This document shows positions 25,589-37,788 of a DNA stretch of 64,000 nucleotides, piece by piece (within the stretch, counting starts at the first letter, position 1; each line of letters starts with the position of its first letter). Below the pieces are notes generated by a model. It was not told the DNA's origin. It ran no database searches and worked only from the letters and a program-made list of their open reading frames with translations. The position numbers and the translations under genes were made by a program. This DNA comes from Liolophura sinensis (taxonomy: Eukaryota > Mollusca > Polyplacophora > Chitonida > Chitonidae), in assembly GCF_032854445.1 (NCBI RefSeq), contig NC_088304.1, positions 31,939,732 to 32,003,731 of the forward strand, written 5' to 3'.

Positions 25589-28500
25589 CTTTTTGGCTTA
25601 AGGTTGTGCCGACCTCTCAAGGACTTAACACAGGATTCAAGGAACCCTTAAGTAAAAACGACAGGAAATGAACACAATACTTAATTAGTCCGATGGCTCC
25701 AATTAAGCGAAGCCCAACTTGAACCCCACAAGTAGCTGAGCAGAAACTGTATGTACCGTAGTAGCTATGAAAAGACAGCGTTCCCCAAAGACGAACTCGA
25801 TATACGTGGAAAGAATAGAGAGGGCGATGAACAGACGGAAAATGACGGATATCTGGAAGCCGATCCCAGACTGTATCTGATCCCTGAATCTCTAATTCCT
25901 GTTCTGTCTGAGTGTTGGAGTCTCAAAGGAGATATTGTCCTGTACATTCTTAGTGCGTCGCCACTGATCCTGTATGTTCGTAAGATTTGAAGACGTGATC
26001 TTATTAGTCTTCACACTTTTGATATATCTGAAACATCCTGGGTGCGTCCTTCGAACCGAAGGGCTGATGAAAAGCCTTACATAGTATGTATTAAAACAGC
26101 TCCATACTCATAAAGATAATGCAAAGGACAACTACACAAAATTGTCAAAATTAGTGTAAAATAGTGTTACAATAAGCAATATCCACATTTCACACGCCTT
26201 TAACAACATTCGCAGTCTTTGTATCGGTCATATACGGAAAATAATTTCATAACTGTTGTACCATTATGAGTTTTCACGATATCAGCATATCGATTTAACT
26301 GAGAACAAAATATATATTTAAGAGGACTAGTTTGATTGCATGTTGATTGTCTGAAATGTTGGACGTTTAGCGTTTTCCCCCAAGTAATGTCAATCCGATG
26401 TCCGTTTTTAGGGGGAATTTCTCAAGGTGCTGCATTACTAAAATATCATGTTCAGTCCATTAGGCGATCGATCCACCCTGTCATAATAGCCAGTAGTTTA
26501 TGGTTGGCTTGTTGACTTGCAATTTATAAAGCTACAGATCTCATCAAGAGCGAACTGGTGAACCTTCTATACACCCAAACAACATTAGCCTCCCACACAC
26601 ATGATACCTACCCTTAGCTTACCACATATCCGATTTACCAGGGCTGTTTTAACGAGAAGGTTACCACAGACCACCGCCATGCATACATGCTTGTTAACGC
26701 CCTGGGATTCCTGCCAGGGAACTTAACATTACTGACAAGTAGTTAGAGGTTTGTCAGACTCCTGGATGTGCTGTATGTGCTATGTCGAAAAGACGCAAGG
26801 TATGTTCTAGGCCGGCGAGTGAAATCAGTATTCACATCGTGTATCATGCTGGAACATAAGTTGTCGATAACAAAATATTTATCTCAGTTGCGCTTTGATT
26901 GTAACTCTTCATATATTCAACGTGGCAATTTAATTCAACACCATGAATATAGGACACCAGCGTGACAATTCCAGCTCACTTTGAGAAACGTAAATGTTCA
27001 ATGAAACATTGTCAATGTTCTTACTATCAGGATTAAAAAAAAAACACATACAGATATATGCATATCTTAATACGGTAACATTTTAACATTTTAAAGCCGC
27101 ATTCCACCTTGCGTAAATTACAAAAAACCTATAATCAGCTGCAAAAAAAGTCATGGCTTGAAGGGCGGTCAGTGGAAATAGGGCAGCTATACATGCAGAA
27201 TACACGGACTTAACACTGATTTCGTCTTGTCTAATGCGCTCTAGAGTTTGTCTCTCTCTAAATGTATAATGTATTGATTGAAGCATGGGCTCTTTTGTGG
27301 TGTCTTAACCAAGAGTCCCTGTAGAGCACTTCCCAGTAACCAGCTAGTCGTTATACCCACTTCTGTCGAGCTCTCACATGAGACTTGCTATGGATAAAAA
27401 CAAATTGACCCTTCCTTTAGCTTTTGTAGTAATTTTTCCGAGGCGTCCTTAAATTCACGGTGAGAGATATCCGGACATTTAGTTAATGGCGGTAAAACCT
27501 GCATGGGATCTCTTTAGCTGGTGATTCCGTTATCTCTGCAAACACCTCGATTCCTCGGCGCTTACGGGCAAGGAGAAATGGTTACAAAAGGGCCGGTTTC
27601 CGATGGCAATCTTAATTCCAGTAAAGAGCTGTCAGGTGATAGCCAATAAACCAATAACTTGGCCTAACCATGGGTCAAGTCCTACGAGATCAACCGTTAA
27701 AAAGCAGCGGTCAGGTACGGAGAATAGATGGGCATTTCGGGTCAAAACCACACGAACTATGGCTACCTAGGGTTTTAACAGATTGCTGAAACTATCGTCG
27801 ATATTGAATTGATGAAGCGCATTCGTTTACTCTAGGAAAACAATCTCGCACGTGGCACCATATCAAATGTCCTATATAGCTTAAGTGTATCTGCCAGCAG
27901 TTTTCCAAAACTTACAAATTGATTAGGCCTTTTCAAATACTGACATCTGATAGGAGAAGTGTTCTAGGAAACATCATGCCCTTTTAGGATACGTCAACAC
28001 CCAGTGCATTCCCATACACTGTTAATGTATAATCAGTGTAACTCAATTTACGAGACTTATCTGAAAGCCAACTGCATTGTTTATAACATAATCTGTGATG
28101 CACCTATTTCATCCAAAATTGTTGAAAATTACTTTCTGCCAAACACCGAAGAAGCAATGGTGCTAAAATGCCATGCTAAAACGCTACGCTTTACACATTG
28201 GCAAGGAGACTTAGAACAAAGCCATAACTAAGGCATAGTGGTAAGTGATCGTACATTTCCTGCATGGCACATATGAATTAATACAATTTCGGAGCAGCTT
28301 TTATTTAAATTACACTGTCATTTTCTGCTTTAACACTGGATATTACAACTGTATGAGCACAAAAAAGAGTATACTAGTGATTAGTGATGATATCAGCCTT
28401 ATATCAATGCTTTCCTTCCGTCCAGTTACTGTTTGTAGATTGTCAGATTTGGGACATGATAACTTAACACAACAGCTGTTACTGAACTTTTGGTCAATTG

Positions 28501-28644
28501 CAAATGACGGGTTTTTCAAATAAGGGACGAAAATGAACTCGTGAAAGCTAAACCGTATTTCTGACAAAGTTGTAAGTGGCTTACGATTGTTTGCGACAAA
28601 GGCCGTCTAAGTTGCTACTATTTAAGCATTCGGGTGAACATTCG
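25589..28644. other. No gene seen over about 3 kb
   Basis: A 79-codon frame at 25751-25990 has a charged N-terminal half and a hydrophobic C-terminal half but no recognised family; its antisense is open too. Other frames are shorter or equally anonymous. A decayed exon cannot be excluded. Confidence 0.5.
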
Positions 28645-28757
28645 GGCAGAGAAAATCCTAACTGAGGTAAATTGACAAGATTCAGCATTTCACCGGTTAG
28701 GTGTGGCTATTCTCAAAATGTTACACTGTTCTCTTTTGACTCTCCATTCTGCAAATA
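28645..28757 (+). repeat. Dispersed ~110-bp repeat, copy B
   Basis: Shared blocks are CCTAACTGAGGTAAATTGAC, CATTTCACCGGTTAGGTGTG and TGTTCTCTTTTGACTCTCC. It is the copy most like copy A over the CACCGGTTA segment. Confidence 0.5.
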
Positions 28758-29286
28758 ATCTACGCAGAGAAAAAAAACCACTCCTATTTCAACACGAGAT
28801 AATTATTTTAATATGAACAATCATCTTTTGTCTTTGAAAACGTATAATTTTGGCGTAAGCATTATAAATAATTGCCATGAAACCATCATTATAAAACCAT
28901 AACTGCAATGAACGTTTCGAATATGACAATTGCTTGTACGAAAACACTTTCATCGTAAATTATACTAACAGCGCAAACTGAATTGAATATTTTCACACGG
29001 TTATTTTTTATTGTGTTTCCTGTTGTATAATTAACTCGACCATTTTTATCCATACAGAAATCATGTTTTAGGAGACTTGGCAAAAATTGGCAAAATAGCA
29101 CAAGAAGACGACACCGTTTATACACATATACAAAATAGATGCATTTGGAATGTGTTAAAGACACAAGCGTTATATTTAACCACATCTTGACTGTGAAGTC
29201 TACTTGAACGTTTAGAAGACTTTAGTAACCTCTTAAGGAACCGTTTGCTAAAGCACGCTAAACTATACTCTCCCAGACAGAGTGTT

Positions 29287-29667
29287 TAGAGTTTTAATAC
29301 ATCACGTTTTAGTGCTGGTTATCCACGGGTTTTCGTCTTTCCTGGCTGATATCTTCCCACACTAGTTAAAATCATTTACTAACTCGTATAAGACGAGATC
29401 TACTACACAGGTTATTTCCTGCATTTGGTGAAAAGCAAAAACTCCATGTGGGATAAAACGTTAGAACGATAACGTTACCATAAAGGGAGGACTACCCTCC
29501 CTTTATGGTAACCCGAGCTAGTTATTAGTATAATGTTTTCTTTGTTTTTAATTTGGAGAATAAAGACTTAAATGAAATTAGAACAATCTCTCCATATACT
29601 TGTAAACGGCAACAGTTCAGCACTAAGTTTTGTCATGTTACATAATTTTACAGTTTTCCTTGTTTCC
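29287..29667 (+). repeat. Dispersed ~370-bp element, first copy
   Basis: It aligns along its length, same strand, with 32231-32590. Shared blocks include TTTAATACATCACGTTTTAG, ATCCACGGGTTTTCGTCT, GCATTTGGTGAAAA, CATGTGGGATAAAACG, GAGCTAGTTAT, TGAAATTA and CTCTCCATATACTTGTA, ending near ACAGTTTTC. No long frame runs through both copies. It differs from the other copy mainly by a hairpin at 29474-29512. It may be a short non-autonomous transposon, a gene-flank duplication or a non-coding RNA-like unit. Confidence 0.8.
29474..29512. other. Perfect 17-bp hairpin inside the dispersed element
   Basis: GTTACCATAAAGGGAGG (29474-29490) is followed by a five-base loop and by its exact reverse complement CCTCCCTTTATGGTAAC (29496-29512). 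The other copy of the element has a different, shorter hairpin at the same place (ACCCT-CGTC-AGGGT near 32419-32432). Confidence 0.9.
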
Positions 29668-29824
29668 TCGTTGGCGCACATTATCACAGAATGCGCCATT
29701 CGTGCGTTGTCTGTATGGCCAGTCTTGCTGAGCGTTTCTAAGAAGCAGTCGGAACGAGGCGTCCACATCAGCATGGTGCAATATAGAGGCCGTGTAAACT
29801 GTCACTAATGAACCATTCAAATGA

Positions 29825-29940
29825 ACAGTTAGAATAACTGAGTAAAATGACACGAAGCCGTACTTCATCGGTTACGTCTGACAGTTTGCCAGTCATCACA
29901 TTGTCGTCGCTGCTTTATTTTTACTCTGATCACCTTTGTC
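29825..29940 (+). repeat. Dispersed ~110-bp repeat, copy C
   Basis: It begins ACAGTTAGAATAACTGAGTA, like copy A (ACAGTTAGAATAA), and shares the TTCATCGGTTACGTCTGAC, GTCGTCGCTGCT and TTTACTCTGA blocks. It lies about 160 bp beyond the first 370-bp element copy. Confidence 0.55.
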
Positions 29941-30535
29941 TTTTATGGTGAATCCAGATATTTTTATATATCTTACTGAAAAGATACAATAGTTTAACGG
30001 TTAGCATATGGTGTACAAATACTGAACAAGACGCCTATATATGCAAACAATGCTACTTCATATGATCGGCGTAAATATCACACCCACACATATGTAGATA
30101 TTAAATGCTACAGCGCATTTATCATAATACAAACCCCCTTCAGGACAAAGAGTGCAGCTGTTGCTGCTCACGGATTAAATTAGCTGGGTTATTCTGATGC
30201 ACTCAACATTCTCCATTTCTACTCGACACTCAATCACTATGAAACGACGCTTTTATACATATATACACTGAAAAAGATTAGATCACTCTTTAAGTTGTCA
30301 CAAACGGGCGTGTTGCTTCAAATATATTGACAAAGTTCCAGTATATGATAAACTTGGTTCAGTATCGTGGATTCAGTTCAGGGAGTGGTTACAAATTTGC
30401 CCACTTAGCATACATGTCCTAGCTTACTTGACAGACATATAAATGTCGTTAACCATTACAAGAATTCACAAGCCTATCTATTCACAATTACCAGTAGGTC
30501 ATCGCCGTTTGTACATAACGTTGCTTTCTTTATTC

Positions 30536-30750
30536 ATTTGTTTGATTGGAGTTTTACTCAAGAATATTTCACTTATACGGCGGTGGTGAACATTATGGTG
30601 GGAAACCGGGCAGAGTACAGGGGAAACTCACGACCGTCCACCGGTTGCAGCAAAACCTTCCCACGTACGAACGGAGAGTAACCCAGCATGAGCTGGACTT
30701 GAACTCACAACGACCGTATGGTGAGAGGCAACACTTTAGCCCACGGCCAT
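30536..30750 (-). mobile_element. tRNA-derived SINE, near full length
   Basis: Minus-strand order is a degraded head, GTGAGTTCAAGTCCAGCTCA (B-box region), TGCTGGGTTACTCTCC, a block resembling CCGGTGGACGGTCGTGAG, TTTCCC, the CATAATG body, CGTATAAGTGAAATATTCTT, and the tail on the left. The 93- and 65-codon frames here are artefacts. Confidence 0.87.
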
Positions 30751-31597
30751 TTAGATTGTCATGGCAACGTATCTCTGCAATCTCCCTCATGTTAACCTGG
30801 GACCTATTCCACAGAGTGTTGAATTAAACCTAAATTCGAAATGTAATTTTAGCGCTTAATTCGTTTTAGTAGGGAGACAAGTCGTGAAAATCTGTGTATT
30901 AAGTTGAAATCCCAGGCAGTCAGCCAGGCTGACTTAAAGGAAAAGAAAGTTAAAGTGTGCAGTAATATTTATCATACAGACACCTGAAAATTATGCGTAA
31001 GAATATTTTATTTTTTTTTTAGATTGTTTAAAGAGTGCTAAGAGCATTCAGATATTTGGATACATACTGAAGGTATCTGGGAACTGTGACGGCATATCAC
31101 CTTTTTTCCTGATGTCCTCCAGAAGGAAGGAATTTTGGGGAACATTATTTCAGTAGTATTTCACTCATGAGTAAAAAGAGTTATTCCAACAGCCAGTGTT
31201 GTGATTAGAGCTGGAAAACTTCATGTGACTCATAGTTCTTAAGCTGTGATAGTATGGTCCATAAAGCCCACTTTCAGATTTCAAATGTTTGAACGCCTTA
31301 ACTCTTTTCACAGAAATCTAAAAAAAAAATAAATTAAAGTATATTTATGCATAATTTTAAGTCTATTTAGTGATGCCTATTTCAATTTTTAGAAATCTTT
31401 TAATTTAATGACTATTTATGAGGTAAACAATTTTGGCTCCGGTGGGTGTTTATTGAACTACGGTGACGTCACTTGCTAAATAACACGAAGGCCAGTTACT
31501 GATCCAAGCCTGTGTATTAGAATCGATTTGCCTGATTAAGTCATTAAGTATCATCTAATTTTCAACGGAAAGTTAATCAGAAATCTACTGTTATAGC

Positions 31598-31766
31598 GCT
31601 GGCTTTTTCTCCGGCCGAAAGTGGGACGGTCTGACAGCAACCTGCGGATGGTCGTGGGTTTCCCCCAGGCTCTGCCCGGTTTCCTCCCACCATAATGCTG
31701 GCCGCCGTCGTATAAGTGAAATATTCTTGAGTATGATGTGAAACACCAATCAAATAAATAAATAAA
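31598..31766 (+). mobile_element. 5'-truncated SINE with a 12-bp target-site duplication
   Basis: The SINE body from GCTGGCTTTTTCTCCGGCC to AAATAAATAAA is flanked by TACTGTTATAGC at 31586-31597 and again at 31767-31778. The exact direct repeat and missing head are what target-primed retrotransposition by LINE machinery leaves behind. The sequence is close to the apparent consensus, so the insertion is fairly young. The 92-codon minus frame covering it is not a gene. Confidence 0.95.
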
Positions 31767-32230
31767 TACTGTTATAGCCCTTAACAAATTACTTATTTGG
31801 TTTACGTTTCTTCTTATATATGTGACCAAAATGAATGCCGAAACTTTCAGGTTTCCTCGTTTTGGCTGATTCTAAGCTAACCTTCCCACCGCACGACCAT
31901 CTTGCTTTCCAATCCGAAACTAAGCTTAATAATACTGATGTACATCGCGCATTCTAAACCAGTCACTTCCACGGTTTCAATTAGTATTGGAGAACACGTG
32001 GGCTACATTACATTATCTGTCGATCTTATGCATTGTATTTTGCTGTTGGCCTTGTTCTCTCTGTGGCTCACGCGAGATCACGAAGACAGCGGGACCAGAC
32101 AGGGACTCAGTGATACCCCCAACTTTAACCCCGTGTGATACATCACACTCAGGACGTCGGCACGCGCGATGTATGGCCGCGAACTGACAATCGATCGCTT
32201 TATCCGACCCGATGTGCCAGGCAGCGTGGA

Positions 32231-32590
32231 TAGAGATTTAATACATCACGTTTTAGAGCTGGTAATCCACGGGTTTTCGTCTCTCCTGGCCCACATCTTC
32301 CTATGCTTGTTAAAATCATTTACCAACTTGTATAAGAAGGTGCGGCGAAATCTACTACACTGCATTTGGTGAAAATCAAACGAGCTTCATGTGGGATAAA
32401 ACGGACTCTATCTCTATACCCTCGTCAGGGTAACGTGAGCTAGTTATAAGTGTAACGTTTTCTTTGATTTTAATTTGCTAAATAAAGATTTAAATGAAGT
32501 TAAAACAACCTCTCCATATACTTGTACACGACAAGAGTTCGATACTAAGTTTTGTCATGATGGAGAATTTGACAGTTTTCTTAGTTTCTA
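32231..32590 (+). repeat. Dispersed ~370-bp element, second copy
   Basis: Partner of 29287-29667, about 2.9 kb away on the same strand. Similarity stays high at both ends. Between GGGATAAAACG and GTAACGTGAGCTAG it has a shorter, unrelated insert with the hairpin ACCCT-CGTC-AGGGT in place of the 17-bp hairpin of the first copy. Confidence 0.8.
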
Positions 32591-33191
32591 GGAATGGCCA
32601 CTGGTGAGTGATTATCAGTAAGCTGGGTGCTGAGATATGCCCGATGTCTCTGGCAGCGTCATAAATATGTTGGCATTCGGATGTGCCTTGATTTCTTTCT
32701 TTATTTTAACAAGTCATCTTTTGGGCCGACAACTTACTTTAAAATTTTCTCAACTGACTTGCCCATGAAAGCTGAAGAAAGGAGCTCGCTTATTAACACC
32801 TGAAGTGCGTTGTTAACACAATCACGGTCTTGCTGACATCAAATGTGGTTTCTTAGAAGCTTGTTGTCAGTTTTCAGACATTTGGTAATTCCTAGACTGA
32901 GAGCCATGGTGCGACGTCTTCCCAATACAAATTTACACTCACGTTAACGTTGTATGTAAATATAGCAAAACAGAAGCTGTTGTTAAGTTATGCCATATCA
33001 GTTAACGGGGCCGATTTCGTCGGTTTGTTTACCGATGTGTTAACAACGTTTTGCGAGACATTCACTTCTTTACGCTTTGCTCCAGCATAGCAAAAACGTG
33101 ACAAGCTTTGCAGAGATGTTTTGATCATTTAGCTAAGGTGTAAAATACACATACGACAACGGACAAAACCTTACAAGTCCTTAATAGACAT

Positions 33192-33347
33192 GTAACGTGA
33201 ATACAGAACAAAGGGATGTCTTCATACGTTCTCGACACAGATAGTAATTGATGTCACCTAACGTGAATACAGAACAAAGGGATGTCTTTATACGTCCTCG
33301 ACACAGATAGTAATTAATGTCACGTAACGTGAATACAGCACAAAGGC
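33192..33347. repeat. 66-bp tandem repeat, 2.3 copies
   Basis: TAACGTGAATACAGAACAAA, GGGATGTCTT and CTCGACACAGATAGTAATT recur at 66-bp spacing starting at 33192, 33258 and 33325. The 61-codon minus frame with AVFTL/SVFTL repeats is its translation. Confidence 0.92.
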
Positions 33348-33667
33348 ATACCTCATCTGAGATCAAACATAGTCTCTGTCATGCAAAGAAACCTATTAAG
33401 CTGACCGTCAAACATGTAAGACTACAAGTGAGCTGTGTACCCTTGTGTCTTAGATGGATTAATTCCACATCTTTGGTTTAATCTATACCGAAAGATCATA
33501 ATTCTCAACTGGCAGCGCAACTGTTACATATCACGTAAATTCACAGATAATATTTCCATGTGACACAGCCTTGATTGTCCTTACACATACCTAAGGAAGT
33601 TCTTTAGTTCTGGATTTTGACTGGTATACGATACTCTTGTTGATATGGAGAACACGTACCGGTATGC

Positions 33668-33914
33668 ATGCTTGGGGTTGTATGTCTTACTAAACAATTC
33701 GTCAGTCATATGACGACGAGGAGTCATTAGGTGCGTGTATCTATACTGTGTATTCTTGTGGCAAAGTTGAGTCCATGCCGCCAAGATGCTGCGACCACTG
33801 AAGCATCACGCCCACACCAGATATGACACCCCATCCAGTCACATTATACTCCCCAGCCAGCAAGTCCTGTTTCCTTGCTCTAACCTCTCAGCGCTGAGTG
33901 CCAAGCGAGGTACC
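33668..33914 (-). mobile_element. Second SINE family, head-truncated copy
   Basis: Shares with 45430-45775 the blocks CAGTCATATGACGACGAGGA, GTCATTAG, TGTATTCTTGTGGCA, ATGCCGCCAAGATGCTGCG, CCAGATATGACACCCCATCC, ACATTATACT and CCTTGCTCTAACCTCTCAGC. Read on the minus strand, the tRNA-like head present in the other copies is absent. I associate this sequence type with mollusc SINEs from memory. The 67-codon minus frame over part of it is an artefact. Confidence 0.85.
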
Positions 33915-35248
33915 GACAATGAAGATTACGTGAAATGATATAAAAGCATCACTTTTGCAAACCAGATTTCTGGCATACAGATTTCTGGCATACTGACTAC
34001 AATCACCATATAGCAAAGTGCTTGGATGACCTACATTTATCACCGAATCAGGTTATCCCATTTGGTAAGTCTTAATAGTAGCAATTTAGAAAAGAGAATG
34101 AGATTTAATTTTCTTTATGACTAAAATTCTCCCTTGCAGCGATGTCCGCTGGGTGCCATTATGGACACGGTAACTCATCCGTCTGTCTGTTCACCTTATC
34201 GCATTTTACCACGAGGGACAGGAAGTATATATTACAGTAATGGTCAGCTGCTAGACTAACTCCCCCATCCGACGGATAACACGTCCCCTCGGGCGTGAAA
34301 TCTGAGATCCACGGAAAGGTAATCCCTGTATCCCTGAACACGCCAATACCAAGCGTGCTACACGCGTGAGGCCATCGCGAAATGAGACAGACACTGATTT
34401 AAATATCCGCCATTTTAGTTGAATGTTTTTACACTATACAGAAGTGGATACTGAACATTGCCGCGATATATAACTACATACAATATCGTGTAGCATCTGG
34501 GTGTTATCGTTCACTAATCCGGTTGCGTTTATCTAACGTGGCTGTCAATTGCAGCAGAGTTTTTTTTTAGCTCCAGGAAGGTGGTACGCTAACGGTCTTT
34601 CGGTGAGAAGGGTCCATCACGACCCACATTGTCCTCGGCACGAGCCAGTGACCCGCGAATATCAAGTCAAGGCAAGATCACTTACTTGCGCCCATATTTG
34701 TTGATTTACTGAGTCAGTCCACTTTAGGACACAGTTAAGGGCCGAGAGACATCATTCACCCGTATTAAGAAACAGTCGTATCTTGCTTCTGGGGTAATTT
34801 CCATGACAACACGTGAAAACATATAACACACATTCGCCTGACGCAACGCTGCTGCAGTCTTGTATATAATAGGTTAAACTGTGAGAAAGCTTCCTTGGTA
34901 TTTAACATATAATTTGATTAAATCGTGTCGAACCATAAAGAATCCACTTTCTAGACTTAAAACAAACATTTTGCATTGCCGATACTTCATAAGATCTCCA
35001 CCAGAGAAACTAACGGTTAATATATTAACTACTATACATTAAATTTTCCATTCCTCGTGTGAAATACGCATATACACAATATACTGGTCAAAGATGGGGG
35101 GATCTTGAACGAAAGACTGGGCCGATAAACATGAAAGACAGATAGTACTTTCTCCTTGTTTCACAAGCCATTTTGGCTGGCTGAAGTTTAAAACTTTACT
35201 CTTCTTCACAAACACAATACTGGAAGCTACACGCTCAAATTTGGCTGA

Positions 35249-35501
35249 CTTATTTATTTTTTTATTTGATTGGTGTTTTACTCAAAAATGTTTCACTTAT
35301 ATGACGGCGGCCAGCATTATGGAGGGAGGAAACTGGGCAGAACCCGGGGAAACCCACGACCATCCGTCAGACTTTCCCATGTATTGCCAGAGAGGAACCC
35401 AGAATGAGTTGGACTTGAACTCCCAGCGGCCGCATTGGTGAGAGACTCCTGGGTCATTGCGCCGTGCTGGCAGGCTATTCACCTCGGCCAAGGAAGCCCC
35501 G
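35249..35501 (-). mobile_element. tRNA-derived SINE, near full length with old target-site duplication
   Basis: On the minus strand: GGGGCTTCCTTGGCCGAGGT (head), GCGCAATGACCCAGGAGTC, GAGTTCAAGTCCAACTCATT (B-box region), the GACGGATGGTCGTGGG body, CGTCATATAAGTGAAACATT and a T-rich complement of the tail. Flanks AAATTTGGCTGA (35237-35248) and AAACTTGGCTGA (35502-35513) match at 11 of 12 bases, an aged target-site duplication. Confidence 0.92.
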
Positions 35502-36701
35502 AAACTTGGCTGAAATTGCTGTGCTATAAGCACAGAATCAGTCGTCAAAATTTGATCTATTTGACGGATATAGTTAAGCGTTGATTTATATTACAAAATG
35601 TAAACCTGTTTTTGCCACGATATGGCTGAAATATTGCCCATGATCATTCACTCGCCCATTCTCTTTTGTATAACAAATAAAGCCCAAAATTGCTTTGTGA
35701 AAGAAGCCTCTGACGTCTGTGGTTTTGAGCTATTACAGAACGCTATAAAACAGTGATTACTTCTCGATCAGGGTTGAGTAATTTAATTATTCGAATAATC
35801 ATAGACGATTATCTTCTCCCGGAGAATCCATTATGGTGTGTCATCTGATAATGTCAAGTGTGATTAGCAAAGAGCCAGGCATAAATCTTTAACTTGCTCT
35901 GTTTTATAAACATCTGACATAACCATGTTTTCGCTGATGAGCTTTCGTTCCCTTCAGTGAAAGATAGGAAAGAATGTTTAAACATTTTTACTTCCAAAAC
36001 CATAATAAAAATCAAAATATTTTAGGTTCTTATGGTCTGATGTGTTATTTTTGTGCTTTTATCAGTCCATAACTACCGAATACAAGGTCAGTGTGCGGAA
36101 GGAAAAGGAAAATATGAAAGTGTAACTGGTATATAACATAGCGGGAATGGCCCCGAACACTAGGCCCACGACGTTTTCTTATTCAGAAGAATGTCCTGAG
36201 ACATTCGCTGTCAATGAAATTCTATGACAATTGAAAACAAGAACTCCCGTGACTCCGTGAATTTACTAGAGTCTTACGTCAACGTTAACAAAGAGAGTAA
36301 GCCACAAGTATGTATCAACAAGTGGAGATAGAGGAACCTTGGATAAAAAAAATCTACATACATTCTCATGGTAATACAAAACCCATATACCACGGTTCAA
36401 ATCCTGACTTAAATCTATGTTTACACGCTTTGCGACAAATCAGCATAAAAACACAGCATATTTTAGCTCTAAGGTCGATTTGACAACCCGCTGCAGCTGA
36501 CGCAGCTAATTATCTGACGGTTATCACCAGGGTCGTGTAACCTTATACATTCTCCCATCAAAGGCTCGGATACACGTCCTTGTAATTGTTTGGGCTCACC
36601 TTGCCATTAATACATTGTAGAAGTCACCATCAAGATAAGCAGGCTGTCTAACACAGTCACGAATTATGGAAACATATTAGAGTACTAAGTAAGTGATTGG
36701 T

Positions 36702-36763
36702 GGGCTGGGGGTGTGGGGAAGGAGGGTTTGGGGAAGGGGATGAGGCAGGGGTACGGGGAGGGG
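36702..36763 (+). other. G-quadruplex candidate
   Basis: Nine runs of three to five G (such as GGGGG, GGGG, GGG) fall within 62 bp, separated by loops of 1-7 bases, on the plus strand. This far exceeds the four-run G-quadruplex pattern. The nearest gene is the minus-strand channel exon about 2 kb away, so the run would be C-rich in that transcript. Confidence 0.75.
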
Positions 36764-37479
36764 AAGAGAAGTAGTGTAGCTGTGTCTTAGAGGTGGTGAA
36801 ATAGGAAGCAAGAAAACCAGTTATTGCAAAAGTTCACGATGTATTTATGTGCTTTGTTTGCTCTTCCAATTCTTCGTTTTTTCGCCATTTCCATTTCTAA
36901 GATGTCGACCAATGTTAAAATAAATACAGAAATTTGTTGAATTTCCACATCTGTGAAAAACGTTTTTGACTTCTACATGAAATATAGGGTAAAAAGCCTT
37001 GATTCTGACAAAGAGTGCAATGTTATTCATCGCCATACGGACTGTACCCGCTTTTCAGAAATACGTCCACCCTTTTACCATGCAGCAATGTCATATACGT
37101 AAGGCCACAAAGAGCAAATAAATCGAATTTGCATGCGAGATTACCACATCACTTGTATGTCATTTAGGGATTAACTCTTGTGAATTATTGCTTATTGCTC
37201 TCATGTGCAATAATGCATTTTGTAATCAATCATCACCTCATAAAACATCTTTCTCCGGAAGACATATATCAAAGGCAAAGCCCTCAAGTGTGTTCCATGT
37301 CCTGCCCGCGCTGGTGTATAGTTAAATATTTTAGTTATTTTTAGACCTGTAGGAATATTGTATTAAAATCGTAAAATCGTATTTAAATGATTTACTCGAC
37401 TGATTTTAAAAACGGCGTTTTCCTGATATTGGTTATTATAATTCTAATCCCAAAGTATTATACAGTTTCTTGTGTCCAA

Positions 37480-37665
37480 TCGTATGCAGTGAATAGACAG
37501 GTAACAAAGATATGGTTCGTATGCAGTAAATAGACAGGTAACAAAGATATGGTTCGTATGCAGTAAATAGACAGGTAACAAAGATATGGTTCGTATGCAG
37601 TAAATAGACAGGTAACAAAGATATGGTTCGTATGCAGTAAATAGACAGGTAACAAAGATATGGTT
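37480..37665. repeat. 37-bp minisatellite, 5 copies
   Basis: CGTATGCAGTAAATAGACAG followed by GTAACAAAGATATGGTT repeats five times almost without change (one G in the first copy), suggesting recent expansion. It is open in three overlapping minus frames (60-94 codons), all artefacts. A decayed SINE fragment follows after about 45 bp. Confidence 0.95.
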
Positions 37666-37710
37666 AAAATACTGCCAATCAAGAGTCATCCAGTCATTCA
37701 TATAGGGCGT

Positions 37711-37788
37711 GAGAAGGTTTTCCAGCAATCTGTGGATGGTCTGTTTTTCCCTCTCGGTGAAATATTTTTAACATCAATCAAATAAATC
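37711..37788 (+). mobile_element. Decayed SINE fragment
   Basis: AGAAGGTTTTCCAGCAATCT, GTGGATGGTC, GGTGAAATATTTTTAACATC and AATCAAATAAAT preserve the order of the SINE 3' half with deletions. Confidence 0.65.

Larger units (their letters stand above)
29668..33191. other. No gene seen between the repeats
   Basis: Apart from the elements listed separately (copy C, two SINEs and the second copy of the 370-bp element), this interval has only short anonymous frames such as 78 codons at 31902-32138. Confidence 0.5.
33915..37479. other. No gene seen (SINE and G-rich tract listed separately)
   Basis: Only short anonymous frames, none with a domain. If the channel gene at 38.7 kb continues leftward its next exons could lie here, but I could not recognise S6, C-linker or nucleotide-binding residues by eye. 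Confidence 0.45.
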
